Source of the DNA: Bacteroidales bacterium
GTDB taxonomy: Bacteria > Bacteroidota > Bacteroidia > Bacteroidales > F082
Direction: 5' to 3'
DNA length: 52,206 nucleotides
NCBI GenBank assembly: GCA_016936505.1
Contig: JAFGXS010000016.1
Location: forward strand, 1 to 52,206
Positions within the stretch are counted from its first letter, which is position 1. Every line of letters begins with the position of its first letter. Of the stretch, positions 43,526-52,206 are shown one piece after another. Under the pieces are notes generated by a model. The model was not told the origin of the DNA and ran no database searches. It saw only the letters and a list, made by a program, of their open reading frames with translations. The translations under genes and the position numbers were made by a program.

Positions 43526-44656
43526 CTAGTTCGTCAACATAACAGGCATAATCAGCATAAGAATATCTTCTGCTTCTTCTGTATTGCTATCGGGGACAAT
43601 AATTCCTGCACGGTTCGGGGCAGAAAGTTCCATATCTATATTTTCAGATTCCAAAGTATTTAAGATTTCCTGTAAAAATTTGGAATTAAAACCAATTTCA
43701 ATGTCTTCTCCTGAATAATTACAGCTGAGTCTTTCTTTGGCTTCACTTGAGTAATCAATATCTTCAGCAGTGAGGGTTAACTCCTGACCATTAATTTTAA
43801 AACGAACCTGATGAGTAGATTTGCTTCCGAAAATTGAAACACGACGTAAAGTGTTCAGAAGGCTTTTTCTGTTCACAATCAGTTTATAAGGATTTTGTGA
43901 AGGAATTACTGCTTCGTAATTTGGATATTTTCCATCAATCAAACGGCAAACCAATGTAATGTCATCAAAAGAGATTTGTGCATTGGTTGGGTTATACTCA
44001 AAATTAACTTCAATATCAGGATCATCAGGAATGATATTTTTCAGATGATTTAGGGGCTTTTTAGGTAAAATAAATGCCGCATTTTTATTTTGTTTTACAT
44101 CGTAACGACGGTAGCGAACCAGTTTGTGCGCATCTGTCGAAACAAAATTGATATGATCTTCTTTAATTTCACAAAGAACACCCGACATTACAGGTCTTAA
44201 TTCATCATTTCCGGTTGCAAAAAGTGTTTTGTTGAAAGCATTAACTAAAATTGAAGCATTCAGTTTAATCGCTTCTGTACTTTCCATTTGGGGTACCTGA
44301 GGAAACTCATCACTTTTGTGACCAATGAGTTTATATTTTCCTTCACCGGCAAGTAATTCAATTTCCTGTGTGTTTTGGTTCACAGAAAGGGTTACCGGAA
44401 TATCAGGAAATGTTTTCATGATTTCGAGTAACATTTTGGCAGGAATGGTAACCTTTCCCGGGTTCTCAGCCATTTCAACCTGAACAACAGCTGTGATAGT
44501 TGTTTCCAGATCGGATGCCGTTATTTTAAGTTTCTTGTCTTCAGAGAGTTCAAACAAAAAATCCTCTAAAATGGGAAGCGTGTTACTGGAACTCATCACT
44601 CCGCTGATTTTTTGCAGGCTTTTCAGCAAGGTGGTGCTGGAAATAATAAATCTCAT
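43526..44656 (-). CDS. dnaN: DNA polymerase III beta sliding clamp
   Basis: 376 residues in three clamp domains, the ring that keeps the replicative polymerase on DNA. Recognisable parts: MRFIISSTTLLKSLQKISGVMSSSNTLPILEDFLF, LSVNQNTQEIELLAGEGKYKLIG, and the C-terminal LMPVMLTN tail. No dnaA is next to it and no DnaA-box cluster is seen, so the gene seems to be away from the origin, as in many Bacteroidetes. The last residues end near the terminator. Confidence 0.95.
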   Translation of the reverse strand: MRFIISSTTLLKSLQKISGVMSSSNTLPILEDFLFELSEDKKLKITASDLETTITAVVQVEMAENPGKVTIPAKMLLEIMKTFPDIPVTLSVNQNTQEIELLAGEGKYKLIGHKSDEFPQVPQMESTEAIKLNASILVNAFNKTLFATGNDELRPVMSGVLCEIKEDHINFVSTDAHKLVRYRRYDVKQNKNAAFILPKKPLNHLKNIIPDDPDIEVNFEYNPTNAQISFDDITLVCRLIDGKYPNYEAVIPSQNPYKLIVNRKSLLNTLRRVSIFGSKSTHQVRFKINGQELTLTAEDIDYSSEAKERLSCNYSGEDIEIGFNSKFLQEILNTLESENIDMELSAPNRAGIIVPDSNTEEAEDILMLIMPVMLTN

Positions 44657-44796
44657 AATTAATATATTTCAGTTTAATCTAATAAAACAGATGAGTAAAA
44701 GTATAAATTTCCCGTCAATTAACGGTTAACATTTTTAACAAGTTTTTCACAAGATTTGGACAAGGACCATTATTTATCTTATGATAAACTATGTGG

Positions 44797-45189
44797 TTAA
44801 AAGTATTTTTTGATGGTATTGGTCAGGTCAGTGGGGGTGTAAGGTTTAGTCAGATAATCATCCATTCCACTGTCAATGCAGTTCTCTCTATCGTGTTCTA
44901 AAGCAAATGCAGTTACAGCAATAATTACGACAGGTTTCTCAGTTGATAGCTGCTTTTCGTAGTTACGTATGTGGCGGGTTGCTTCAAGTCCGTTCATCAA
45001 CGGCATCTGGATATCCATTAAAATTAGATCGTAATTGTTGTTCAGGAAACGCTCTATCGCGATACTTCCATTGGTAGCAAAGTCAATATTGAAATCGTAT
45101 TTTTTCAGAATGACTTCGGCAAAACGGGCATTAAGGTCATTGTCTTCAACAATGAGTACGTTTAACTTTTTCTGAAAAATCTCATTCAT
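44797..45189 (-). CDS. Single-domain response regulator (CheY-like)
   Basis: A 130-residue receiver domain without an output domain. VLIVEDNDLNARFAEVILKK gives the acid pocket, LILMDIQMPLMNG gives the phospho-acceptor Asp59, and IIAVTAFALEHDRENCIDSGMDDYLTKPYTP gives the Thr and Lys. The receiver is complete, so phosphorylation is expected. It lies 41 nt after the hybrid kinase on the same strand and is its likely partner. The receiver must signal by protein contact. Confidence 0.92.
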   Translation of the reverse strand: MNEIFQKKLNVLIVEDNDLNARFAEVILKKYDFNIDFATNGSIAIERFLNNNYDLILMDIQMPLMNGLEATRHIRNYEKQLSTEKPVVIIAVTAFALEHDRENCIDSGMDDYLTKPYTPTDLTNTIKKYF

Positions 45190-45230
45190 CTTGATCCTTT
45201 TTTCAAAAATATAAAATTATATGATGTTTT

Positions 45231-46724
45231 TTACAGTGATTTATTTAAAATATTGATCAATCTTTCTTTGGAAATCGGTTTTTCCAGAACACTTGCAAAG
45301 CCTTCATTAAGACACTGTTGCTCTTTGGTTTCGTCAGGAACAGATTGAAGAGCAATGAAAGGAACGTGTTCAAGACTTTTAAAAAGTACACGATATTTGT
45401 TAACCAGGCCAATTCCATAATCAATCTTTTGGAAATCAATATCTAAAAGAATTACGTCCCAGGTTCCGTCTTTGGTGAGAATTTCTCTAAGATCATTTTC
45501 ATTCGGAACTTGCGTGATCAACTCAACAGATGGGATCATTTTTTTTATCAGTAATTTATTGAACGGATCACCATCAATAATCAACATTTTAGCAATTGAT
45601 TTCTTTAATGATGGAACCTTTGTTATTTCACCTTCTTTTGCCGAAGGTTTGATCTCTTTATTTGTTGCTTCAAGAACCGGCTGAGATTGAGGGAATGATA
45701 GCGTTACAGTTGTTCCCGCCATTTTTTCTGAATGCATTGAAATCTGCCCGTTGAGTAAGTCAACCATTTGTTTCACAAGGGGAAGTCCAAGCCCGGTTCC
45801 TTTATAGGACGATTTAGAGAATCCGGGTAGCGTTTGTGAGAAGGGGTCAAAAATTTCAGAAATAAAAGCTTTATCAATACCTACTCCTGTGTCTTTAATG
45901 GATATAAGAACTTTGTCTGCTTCTTTATCGCACGATATTTTAATGAACCCTTTATCAGTAAATTTTACAGCGTTATCCAACAGGTTTGATAAAATGTGTT
46001 TAATGGCTTCAATGTCTGTAGAAAAGCGGGGAACTGTAACCGGTTCAAACGATATTTTAAGCCCTTTACGGGTTGCTTCAGGTTCAAATATCTTAATAAG
46101 ATCCGAAATAACAGTACTAATTTTGCAGTTTTTTGGCGCAATTATAAAATCTCCGGCTTCTATGCGGCTGATGTCTATCATATTGTTTAAAAGGTGCAAT
46201 AAAGATTGCCCGCTACTTCTTATATTCTTGCTGAAGTCGTATAACTCTTTTTCTTCTTGTCTGGCGAACTCGTTCTCCAGCAGATTCGAGAATCCCATAA
46301 TATCATTCAAATTAGTTCGGAGTGTGTAACTGATATTGGATAAAAGTTCGCTGTTCCGAACCGCACCTTCCTTGGCATCTTTAAGTGCTGATTTTAGCCC
46401 TTTAATATTTGTTTCAATTTCAATAAGTTGTTTTTTTATTTCATTTTTCCGATCCGAAGCAATAATGTTTTTATTGGATTTGAGTTGCTCAATTTTTTCG
46501 GAAAGACTATTTTTTTCGCTGATTTTATCAGATATTTTATGATTGAACTGTTTTCGTCTGTTAAGAAAGAAAAAGGCTAATAGAGCAAATGAGAAAAAAA
46601 GAAAGATCCACAGTAATAATGTTTTGTCCCATATTTTTATTTGTAGTTGATGTAAAAACAAAATTGTTTTTGGAATAAAAATAGAAACAAGTAATACTAT
46701 GTTTAAAAAGAGTTTGTTCATCAT
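45231..46724 (-). CDS. Degenerate hybrid histidine kinase with receiver
   Basis: 497 residues. Two membrane helices (about 5-25 and 35-55) precede a coiled coil (60-120), a HisKA-like dimerisation region, a HATPase domain and a receiver. The HATPase has NLLDNAVKFTDKG, DTGVGID and GTGLGLPLVKQMVDLLNG, and looks active. The H-box reads SNISYTLRTNLN, where the usual form is SHELRTPLN: Tyr133 replaces the phospho-acceptor His, and Asn138 replaces Pro. The Tyr codon is TAC at 46326-46328, one base from CAC. The receiver (LIIDGDP, VILLDIDF, LEKPIS) is intact. It could be a pseudokinase or ATP-dependent switch, could act through another kinase, or could be recently inactivated. Its start overlaps the methyltransferase stop by 4 nt, and the response regulator follows. 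Confidence 0.85.
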   Translation of the reverse strand: MMNKLFLNIVLLVSIFIPKTILFLHQLQIKIWDKTLLLWIFLFFSFALLAFFFLNRRKQFNHKISDKISEKNSLSEKIEQLKSNKNIIASDRKNEIKKQLIEIETNIKGLKSALKDAKEGAVRNSELLSNISYTLRTNLNDIMGFSNLLENEFARQEEKELYDFSKNIRSSGQSLLHLLNNMIDISRIEAGDFIIAPKNCKISTVISDLIKIFEPEATRKGLKISFEPVTVPRFSTDIEAIKHILSNLLDNAVKFTDKGFIKISCDKEADKVLISIKDTGVGIDKAFISEIFDPFSQTLPGFSKSSYKGTGLGLPLVKQMVDLLNGQISMHSEKMAGTTVTLSFPQSQPVLEATNKEIKPSAKEGEITKVPSLKKSIAKMLIIDGDPFNKLLIKKMIPSVELITQVPNENDLREILTKDGTWDVILLDIDFQKIDYGIGLVNKYRVLFKSLEHVPFIALQSVPDETKEQQCLNEGFASVLEKPISKERLINILNKSL

Positions 46725-47554
46725 AGTGCATGACTTTTATAATCAGGCCGTGTACAAAGAAACAATTTTTCTTTTGGATTTAAAGCAAATTTCTTTAGGT
46801 TTTGAATGGTACTCAGCTCTTTTTCCTGCTCAATTACTTCAACAAGAAAACCGGCTGTAGCAAGTCGCTGAACATAATCATTACCGTATATTCTAACATG
46901 ATCAAATTGTCCGAAATGTACTTCCCTTCCTTCTTTTGTTGTGATCTCAGGGTTTTCATAAGTTTTATCTAAGATGAAAGAAATGGGAACCTGTAAGAGT
47001 GCTTTTCCACCAGGTTTCAATACTCTGTAAATTTCAGACATGGCTTTGGCATCGTCTTCAATATGTTCTAATACATGATTGCAAATGACCCAATCAAAAG
47101 TTTCTCCTTCAAATGATAAGTCAAGTAAGTCTGCCGAGGGTAACTTGTTTTCGTAGTAGAGTCCCTCCTGATACTTGGTTACAGGGAAATATTGGATGTT
47201 TTTGTTTCGTTTAAATCTTTTGTACAAGGTCGGTTCGGGGGCGACATGCAACAGCATATTTTGAGTTATCAGAAGATTGGTTTTATTTTTGAGAAAAACA
47301 TAAATTAATCTGTCGCGATCGGTACTTTGACACAAAGGACAAATGTCATTTTTTCTGTATCCTCCTCCAATAATCTGTTTTTCCAGAATAACAGGTAAAT
47401 CAAAACCACCAGGCAAAAATGTACGAAACTTATGCTCACAAACAGGGCACTCAAATTTATCACCTGTATAATAAAGCCCTCTTAATCTGAGCCAGGTTTT
47501 TTTGATCAGATTTCCAATAACAGGGGGGGTAATATTTTTTAATCGATTTATCAT
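46721..47554 (-). CDS. SAM-dependent methyltransferase with zinc-ribbon start
   Basis: 277 residues. Four Cys in CPVC and CPLC (in DKFECPVCEHKF and KNDICPLCQSTD) suggest a zinc ribbon. A class I methyltransferase core follows, including DWVICNHVLEHIEDDAKAMSEIYRVLKPGG. It likely methylates a sugar or another glycan component. The start was set at ATG 47554, because the 47572 ATG lies inside the preceding gene. It overlaps the kinase by 4 nt. Confidence 0.8.
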   Translation of the reverse strand: MINRLKNITPPVIGNLIKKTWLRLRGLYYTGDKFECPVCEHKFRTFLPGGFDLPVILEKQIIGGGYRKNDICPLCQSTDRDRLIYVFLKNKTNLLITQNMLLHVAPEPTLYKRFKRNKNIQYFPVTKYQEGLYYENKLPSADLLDLSFEGETFDWVICNHVLEHIEDDAKAMSEIYRVLKPGGKALLQVPISFILDKTYENPEITTKEGREVHFGQFDHVRIYGNDYVQRLATAGFLVEVIEQEKELSTIQNLKKFALNPKEKLFLCTRPDYKSHAL

Positions 47555-47558
47555 CGAG

Positions 47559-49226
47559 TTATGGTTTAACAATAAAAGCCCTGCTACTTAAGCCTTGTTT
47601 AGAATTGATGATAATGAAATAAGTTCCCTTGGGAAGTAAATTCACATTAAAACTAAACTCCTGAATTTCACCTGAAATGAATGATTTCTTTTGCATGGAT
47701 AATGTTCGTCCAAACATGTCAGTTAAACGAGCAGTAATTTGTTGTGTGTTACGGACTGTTAATTTAACCTTAAGATTGCTGTTGACAGGATTTGGATATA
47801 ATAATAATTGGTTAACATCAGGGGCTCTTTCTAATCTTATTCCGACGGAAGGATCCTGACATTCATAGGCTCCGGCGTCAAAATAATTGTGATAGGGGCG
47901 TGGTTGATTCAATATGTCGAAAGTTATACCCTGGGATGTCAGATTTGTACCAAAATCTACAGCAGGGGAATTGGGTTTTAATTCGTAATTCATTGTGTCC
48001 GGGTAAACAAATCTAGCTGTCGCAGTATCGTTGGTTGTGTAATTGGTTAAGATCTGTGCATTTGTACTGTCAATATTTAAGTTGATGAACGAACGAGCGC
48101 CCCAGTTGTCATATTGTCCCGGAGTTGTAATCAGGTTGTTTATTATTTTGGTTAGCAATAGCTTACTGTTTGATATTGTAACCCCAAAACTTTTAGGACT
48201 GATGATAGTATTATTGTAAATTCCTAACCATGCATCAGTAAGTGTGCTATCGGTTCCAACATAAATTCCCTGTTTCATTTCGTTGGGTTGGTCCGGGAGA
48301 TAATCTTTTCCAGCATTGACAATGAGATTATTAAAAATACTGTAATCTCCCAATCCGAAAACATCAATTCCATCACCTTTGCCATTGATGATTTTATTGT
48401 TGTAGGTATTACATTTGCTGCCTCCCCCAATAATAATTCCTGACATCTGTGACGGAATCTCAGCCTGAGAGTCGTACATAATAGTGTTGTCGTGAATGGA
48501 ACAATCCGAATCTGCTGAGCTTACCTGAATTCCATCGTAACCAGTGTGTTCGATAATATTGTTGTAAATTTTAACTCCCTTTAAAACTTGTGGATACACT
48601 GTCGTATCGCAACCGGATAAGTAAAGCCCGTCGAAATGTGAGTTTCCAATGTAAAGGCCTTCATTCGGTACATCATGTACATAGCAGTGGTGGAATGAAA
48701 AATCGTACATGGTGAATTTATCGCGTGTAGCGCCAAAATTAGTACAGGTAGGATCGGTTTTGGCATAAACACCGCCAATCGCAGTATGGGCGATTTCTAC
48801 ATGCGATATTTCAATATTAGTACTGAAATCGTCAATTCCCATGCCGGCGCCTGCGGCAACCGTATCCACCTGGAAACCATATTGAATATTTGAAACACCG
48901 TTGCCACGAAAAATTATATGTGAACAACCACCGATTTTAATCCCGACATAATTTGTTGGAAGAGTTACTGCTTTGATTACTACAGCTCCATCACTATTGA
49001 TAAAAGTGATAGGTTTATCTACTGTTCCATGAAAATCTTTCAGATAAATATAGTCCCAATTCCCGGCTTTAAGACAAACCGTATCTCCCGGCATTACATT
49101 TGTGTAGGCAGCAGCATCAATATACGGAGTTGAAGAGTCAATAGTAACCGTACAGGTTTGTGCCCTAACATTTTCCAAACTTAGAAAAAGTAAAAAAAGC
49201 AAGCCATATGGAAGTAATCTTTTCAT
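47559..49226 (-). CDS. Exported right-handed beta-helix protein with T9SS sorting domain
   Basis: 555 residues. A signal peptide (MKRLLPYGLLFLLFLSLENVRAQ) precedes a parallel beta-helix of the pectin-lyase or periplasmic-copper-binding type (repeats such as NNIIEHTGYDGIQVSSADSDCSIHDNTI, NNKIINGKGDGIDVFGLGDYSIFNNLIV). The last 80 residues are a T9SS sorting domain (LLYPNPVNSNLKVKL, DMFGR, GTYFIIINS). It is likely attached to the surface and may bind or cleave polysaccharide. The start was set at ATG 49226; a frame open to 49526 runs through the previous gene. A 5-nt gap separates it from GT2. No catalytic motif is certain. Confidence 0.85.
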   Translation of the reverse strand: MKRLLPYGLLFLLFLSLENVRAQTCTVTIDSSTPYIDAAAYTNVMPGDTVCLKAGNWDYIYLKDFHGTVDKPITFINSDGAVVIKAVTLPTNYVGIKIGGCSHIIFRGNGVSNIQYGFQVDTVAAGAGMGIDDFSTNIEISHVEIAHTAIGGVYAKTDPTCTNFGATRDKFTMYDFSFHHCYVHDVPNEGLYIGNSHFDGLYLSGCDTTVYPQVLKGVKIYNNIIEHTGYDGIQVSSADSDCSIHDNTIMYDSQAEIPSQMSGIIIGGGSKCNTYNNKIINGKGDGIDVFGLGDYSIFNNLIVNAGKDYLPDQPNEMKQGIYVGTDSTLTDAWLGIYNNTIISPKSFGVTISNSKLLLTKIINNLITTPGQYDNWGARSFINLNIDSTNAQILTNYTTNDTATARFVYPDTMNYELKPNSPAVDFGTNLTSQGITFDILNQPRPYHNYFDAGAYECQDPSVGIRLERAPDVNQLLLYPNPVNSNLKVKLTVRNTQQITARLTDMFGRTLSMQKKSFISGEIQEFSFNVNLLPKGTYFIIINSKQGLSSRAFIVKP

Positions 49227-49231
49227 GGCTG

Positions 49232-50422
49232 TTAGCTTCCTCTTTTTGCACGTTCCCAGTTTACTGTTTGCTGTCCTTTCCAGTATCTGCCCAATCCGGC
49301 AAATACAGCATAGTTCATAACCAAGAAATAGTAGGGGATAAATAAAATTTTGATACTGATTTTCTTGTTTTCCAGAAACCATCCGGATAAAGCCATCAAA
49401 TAAAAGAGTATTTGGCCGTAAAACAAAAGGGTGTAAAGATTTCCAAAGTTTGTCCAGCCTTCCATTGAAGCCAGCCATAAGTTCACCAGAAAGATGATTG
49501 GCAGTGACCAGGCCGCTACTGTCCATCTGAGAACTCTGTGAGAAACGTATTGGAAACTCAATATTCCGTATTTGAAGATATTCAGCAAAGGACTCAACCT
49601 GACAATGGATTGAATTCCTCCGGCTGCAATCCTGATTTTACGTTTCAGCTCTTCTTTCACATTAGCAGAGGCACTTTCAATAGCGTAGGCTTCCGGATCG
49701 TATTGAATGGTATATCCTTTCATGGCAACGCGCAAAGAAATGATGAAGTCATCGAGCAATGTATCCTTCTCAACTTCTTCAAACAATTCAGTTCTGATGG
49801 CAAATAATTCACCTGCGGCTCCTACAACTGAATATAATTCAGCGTCCCATTTTTTTACCTTGGATTCATATTTCCAGTAAATTCCTTCAGTACCGGCAGC
49901 AGTGTCTTTTTCTTTATTAAAGATTCTTTTTTCACCGGAAACACAACCAACTTTTGGGTCGGAAAACAGGTTCACAATGCGGCGGATAGATTCTTTCCCC
50001 AACATAGTATTCCCGTCAGAAAAAATTACAATTGGAGTTTTTACAAATTGCATTCCGCGGTTCATAGCCCCGATTTTTCCGCCTCTTTTATCTTCATGAT
50101 ATACTTCAACGCCACGGTCAGAATATTTGCTTAGAATATCAGGTGTTCCGTCATTAGAACCGTCTGTTACCCAAACCTGGTGTACTTTTTCTTTCGGGTA
50201 TTCCAGACTGAAAGAATTTTCCACTTTGACATCAACATAGTCTTTTTCATTATATGCCGCTACAAACAGTGTGACTTCCGGCTCGTAATCCGTGTTGGGT
50301 TGTTTTTTTCCAGAGAAAGCTTTCTTGATCTTTACCAAAAAGAAAACCAAAATTCCATATCCGAGATAGGAATAGAATACAATAAAAAGCAAAGTCCAGA
50401 ATATGATTTTTAGTGCGAGCAT
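49232..50422 (-). CDS. Membrane GT2 polysaccharide glycosyltransferase
   Basis: 396 residues: one N-terminal membrane helix (5-30), a GT2 domain (50-270) and three to four C-terminal helices. VTLFVAAYNEKDYV, WVTDGSNDGTPDIL, IVIFSDGNTML, and a DDFIISLRVAMKG acceptor region with KRKIRIAAGG at the QxxRW position are visible. This fits synthases of exported polysaccharide (cellulose/hyaluronan-synthase-like) or lipid-linked sugar transferases. It has 16 nt between it and the FkbM gene. It is part of the glycan cluster. Confidence 0.88.
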   Translation of the reverse strand: MLALKIIFWTLLFIVFYSYLGYGILVFFLVKIKKAFSGKKQPNTDYEPEVTLFVAAYNEKDYVDVKVENSFSLEYPKEKVHQVWVTDGSNDGTPDILSKYSDRGVEVYHEDKRGGKIGAMNRGMQFVKTPIVIFSDGNTMLGKESIRRIVNLFSDPKVGCVSGEKRIFNKEKDTAAGTEGIYWKYESKVKKWDAELYSVVGAAGELFAIRTELFEEVEKDTLLDDFIISLRVAMKGYTIQYDPEAYAIESASANVKEELKRKIRIAAGGIQSIVRLSPLLNIFKYGILSFQYVSHRVLRWTVAAWSLPIIFLVNLWLASMEGWTNFGNLYTLLFYGQILFYLMALSGWFLENKKISIKILFIPYYFLVMNYAVFAGLGRYWKGQQTVNWERAKRGS

Positions 50423-50438
50423 ATCAATTATATTAAGT

Positions 50439-51227
50439 TTATTTTCTCACAGCCCCCATGTTCAGGTCGTCAACTTCAAGGATATCAAAAGGAGCAATCT
50501 CATTCAGTATCTGACTCAGTTTTTCTTTACCACTATGAACCGATTCCATTACAATCATTAGATTAGGATGGTTTTTTATAAATTCCTGTCCTCCCTTCAA
50601 TACCTGCTCTTCCATTCCTTCTACATCAATTTTCATGAACACTTTGGTATTTTTATCAATGTTCAGTTCTTTTGCTATTTCATCCAGCGGAACAATCGTA
50701 GCTTTAAAAATTTCTTCCTGATCTTCAGGATACATTTCCAGGCTAACACCTACTTTATGGGAAGCTCCGGTATTTGTTTTATCGAAGGCAAATTCTGCTT
50801 CCTGTTTTTTATCACCTAGAGCCAGGTTAAATACTTTAACTTTTTCTTCCAGATTGTTTAATATCAGATTGATTCGGATAGCATTATAATTGGAACCCAG
50901 CGGTTCAAAGGCAAAAGCTTTCTTTCCCAATCCCGCCAGTAAAATACTGTAAGTTCCCATATTGGCTCCAATGTCGAGGAAAACATCATAATCCTGATAA
51001 TGTTTCAAAACAAATTGTTTCACATTCCATTCGTAGGCATGGTTAGCAAATTGAAAGTCAAGTGTTCCTTTGCGAACCAGAAATGTACCCAATGAACTTC
51101 TGTAGATTCTGGTTTTAGATGTAGTTTTATGAAGTAGAATATATTTAGCTGAAGTTAGTATATAACGATATTCCCCAAACTTGATAAAGTCCTTAAAATA
51201 GCTCAGAAAAGTTTTTATTTTGTTCAT
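50439..51227 (-). CDS. FkbM-family methyltransferase
   Basis: A 262-residue SAM-dependent methyltransferase. VFLDIGANMGTYSILLAGLGKKAFAFEP is the SAM loop, and KVFMKIDVEGMEEQVLKGGQEFI the FkbM block. FkbM enzymes O-methylate sugars or polyketides; here a glycan hydroxyl is likely. A 62-nt gap separates it from the acyltransferase. Confidence 0.88.
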   Translation of the reverse strand: MNKIKTFLSYFKDFIKFGEYRYILTSAKYILLHKTTSKTRIYRSSLGTFLVRKGTLDFQFANHAYEWNVKQFVLKHYQDYDVFLDIGANMGTYSILLAGLGKKAFAFEPLGSNYNAIRINLILNNLEEKVKVFNLALGDKKQEAEFAFDKTNTGASHKVGVSLEMYPEDQEEIFKATIVPLDEIAKELNIDKNTKVFMKIDVEGMEEQVLKGGQEFIKNHPNLMIVMESVHSGKEKLSQILNEIAPFDILEVDDLNMGAVRK

Positions 51228-51289
51228 CTGTTATTAATTGGTGAAAGCTTTTTTTGACCGAAGCTAATATATTAAAATTGTTACATGTG

Positions 51290-51904
51290 TTAAACTCTTT
51301 CCCATTTACCCGTTTCCTTATTGTATTGTTTTAGGATTTTTCCAGGATTACCGGCGACAATTGAGTAGGGAGGAACATCTTTCACAACCACACAACCTGC
51401 TGCAACAATGGAGTGTTTTCCAATCGTAACCCCGGCTGTAACTACAGCATTAGCTCCAATCCAAACTTCATCTTCAACAACAATGGGTTTGGTTTCCACC
51501 GGTTGCTTGCTGGGTGGAAGGCTGATGTCTGCATAACCATGGTTCAGGCCTGATAAAACAATATTCTGGGCAAACATTACATCATTTCCGACAGTAACGG
51601 GACCAATCAACACATTGCTCATCCCAATCCGGGTACGATCACCGATAAATACCGGCCCCACACCATTGTTAATGGTGCTGAAGTCTTCAATGGTTGATTG
51701 CGCTCCCAACGAAAATTCATTGAAAGGAAGCACATCCATTCTTGTACGACGCCGAATGAGTGAGCCTTTTCCTTTTTTATGTTTGAATGGATTAAGAATC
51801 AATTTTACCCACAATCTTGGCCTGGCCTGATTTTTGGGCATTAACATCCAAAGTGCAAACTTTTTCAGTCGTTCGTTTGATTTTATTTTTTCCTTTAAGC
51901 CCAT
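51290..51904 (-). CDS. Hexapeptide-repeat acyltransferase
   Basis: A 204-residue left-handed beta-helix transferase of the LbH/NeuD-CAT group. EVWIGANAVVTAGVTIGKHSIVAAGCVVVKDVPPYSIVAGNPGK is the closing coil block, and NHGYADISLPPSKQP the loop with the catalytic His. It probably adds acetyl groups to a glycan. The start was set at ATG 51904 (MGLKEKIK), just after the upstream gene's stop; ATG 51922 is possible but overlaps it by 14 nt. Confidence 0.88.
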   Translation of the reverse strand: MGLKEKIKSNERLKKFALWMLMPKNQARPRLWVKLILNPFKHKKGKGSLIRRRTRMDVLPFNEFSLGAQSTIEDFSTINNGVGPVFIGDRTRIGMSNVLIGPVTVGNDVMFAQNIVLSGLNHGYADISLPPSKQPVETKPIVVEDEVWIGANAVVTAGVTIGKHSIVAAGCVVVKDVPPYSIVAGNPGKILKQYNKETGKWERV

Positions 51905-51908
51905 AGGT

Positions 51909-52206
51909 TTATTGATTTTCAATCATTTCTATTTGTTTGTAGATTTCCTCGGCATTGGCATCCCAGGTATGGCTTCTGGCTACTTTTTCTCTTTCCTTTT
52001 CAATTTTCGAGGTGTTCTCAGTAAGCGCTTTGTCAATCAATTCAACATATTCTTCTTTGGTCTCAGCAAGATAAACGTAGTCCTGAAAAACTTCCATGGC
52101 CCTGGTTTTTGTAGCGACAGTGGGTTTCCCCATAGCCAGGTATTCATCAATCTTTCTTGGATAATTACCGATGGTGACTTCGTTCAGTTTTTGTGGGTTC
52201 AGAGCC
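51909..52206 (-). CDS. Glycosyltransferase, C-terminal part (cut by window edge)
   Basis: Only the last 98 codons are inside the window; the frame runs open to the right end, so the start is missing. It shows NYPRKIDEYLAMGKPTVATKT, a GT4 acceptor-proximal block, and a charged helix at the end. It is likely a GT-B glycosyltransferase of the surface-glycan cluster. The hexapeptide acyltransferase follows after 4 nt. Confidence 0.7.
   Translation of the reverse strand, partial: ALNPQKLNEVTIGNYPRKIDEYLAMGKPTVATKTRAMEVFQDYVYLAETKEEYVELIDKALTENTSKIEKEREKVARSHTWDANAEEIYKQIEMIENQ

Noticed and set aside
44792..44800. DnaA-box-like sequence (one mismatch) upstream of dnaN on the minus strand
   Set aside because: A single imperfect box with no cluster, no dnaA and no AT-rich unwinding element nearby is not an origin.
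47559..49526. 100-residue N-terminal extension of the beta-helix protein
   Set aside because: It lies almost wholly inside the GT2 gene on the same strand, whereas ATG 49226 starts a clear signal peptide just after the GT2 stop.
1..52206. CRISPR arrays, insertion sequences, prophage or integrase genes
   Set aside because: No spaced direct-repeat array, no transposase motif and no phage gene set were seen in either strand.

Overview
The window reads as a chromosomal segment of a Bacteroidota (Bacteroidetes) bacterium, probably an anaerobic or facultative member of the Bacteroidia. The evidence is: two proteins with type IX secretion C-terminal sorting domains; repeated perfect matches to the Bacteroidetes -7 promoter element TAnnTTTG close to gene starts; few Shine-Dalgarno sequences; and housekeeping genes of Bacteroidetes type, including a PEP carboxylase of about 850 residues, a 630-residue ribosomal protein S1, ftsK followed by a lolA-like gene, and a small membrane gene beside purD. 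The base composition is moderately AT-rich throughout. I see no insertion sequence, prophage, CRISPR array or rRNA. The genus cannot be fixed from sequence alone.

Layout. 1-3311: tRNA-Arg(TCT), a repeat-containing 470-nt spacer, PEP carboxylase and tRNA-Gly(CCC). 3447-9015: a 1537-residue fusion of an acyl-adenylating ligase, an unassigned middle region and a GNAT acetyltransferase, then a PfkB sugar kinase. 9055-13855 (minus): a secreted two-HKD phospholipase D/nuclease-like protein and a ygeY-ygeW pair. 14134-18680 (plus): MATE transporter, FtsK, LolA-like protein. 18730-25447 (minus): a large DUF3352-like envelope protein and an operon of glycosyltransferase, purD, membrane protein and rnhB.

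25723-30542 (plus) is a four-gene cluster: an AMP-forming CoA ligase, two subunits of the 2-hydroxyacyl-CoA dehydratase (HgdB/FldC and FldB/HadB) family, and a single [4Fe-4S] ATPase activase. With the cysteines in place and only one activase gene, this looks like a complete radical 2-hydroxyacyl-CoA dehydratase system with its own ligase. 30546-34976 holds a FAH-family enzyme, a DEDDh exonuclease, an outer-membrane beta-barrel protein, a SpoIIAA-like protein whose promoter sits inside a 20-bp perfect inverted repeat, a TPR protein with a possible decayed tail, and a one-TM small protein.

34987-43460 is mainly housekeeping: DMT transporter, ychF, rpsA (with a possible poly-cysteine leader peptide), RNase Z, SRPBCC protein, PatB-type lyase, a GT2 glycosyltransferase and a thioesterase. 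43526-52206 (minus) holds dnaN, a response regulator, a hybrid histidine kinase whose phospho-acceptor histidine is tyrosine, and a surface-glycan or exported-polysaccharide cluster: methyltransferase, beta-helix T9SS protein, GT2, FkbM methyltransferase, hexapeptide acyltransferase and a truncated glycosyltransferase at the window edge.

The most unusual items are the dehydratase cluster, the ligase-GNAT fusion, the His-to-Tyr kinase, the inverted-repeat promoter, and the Cys-Cys-Cys leader peptide ahead of rpsA.
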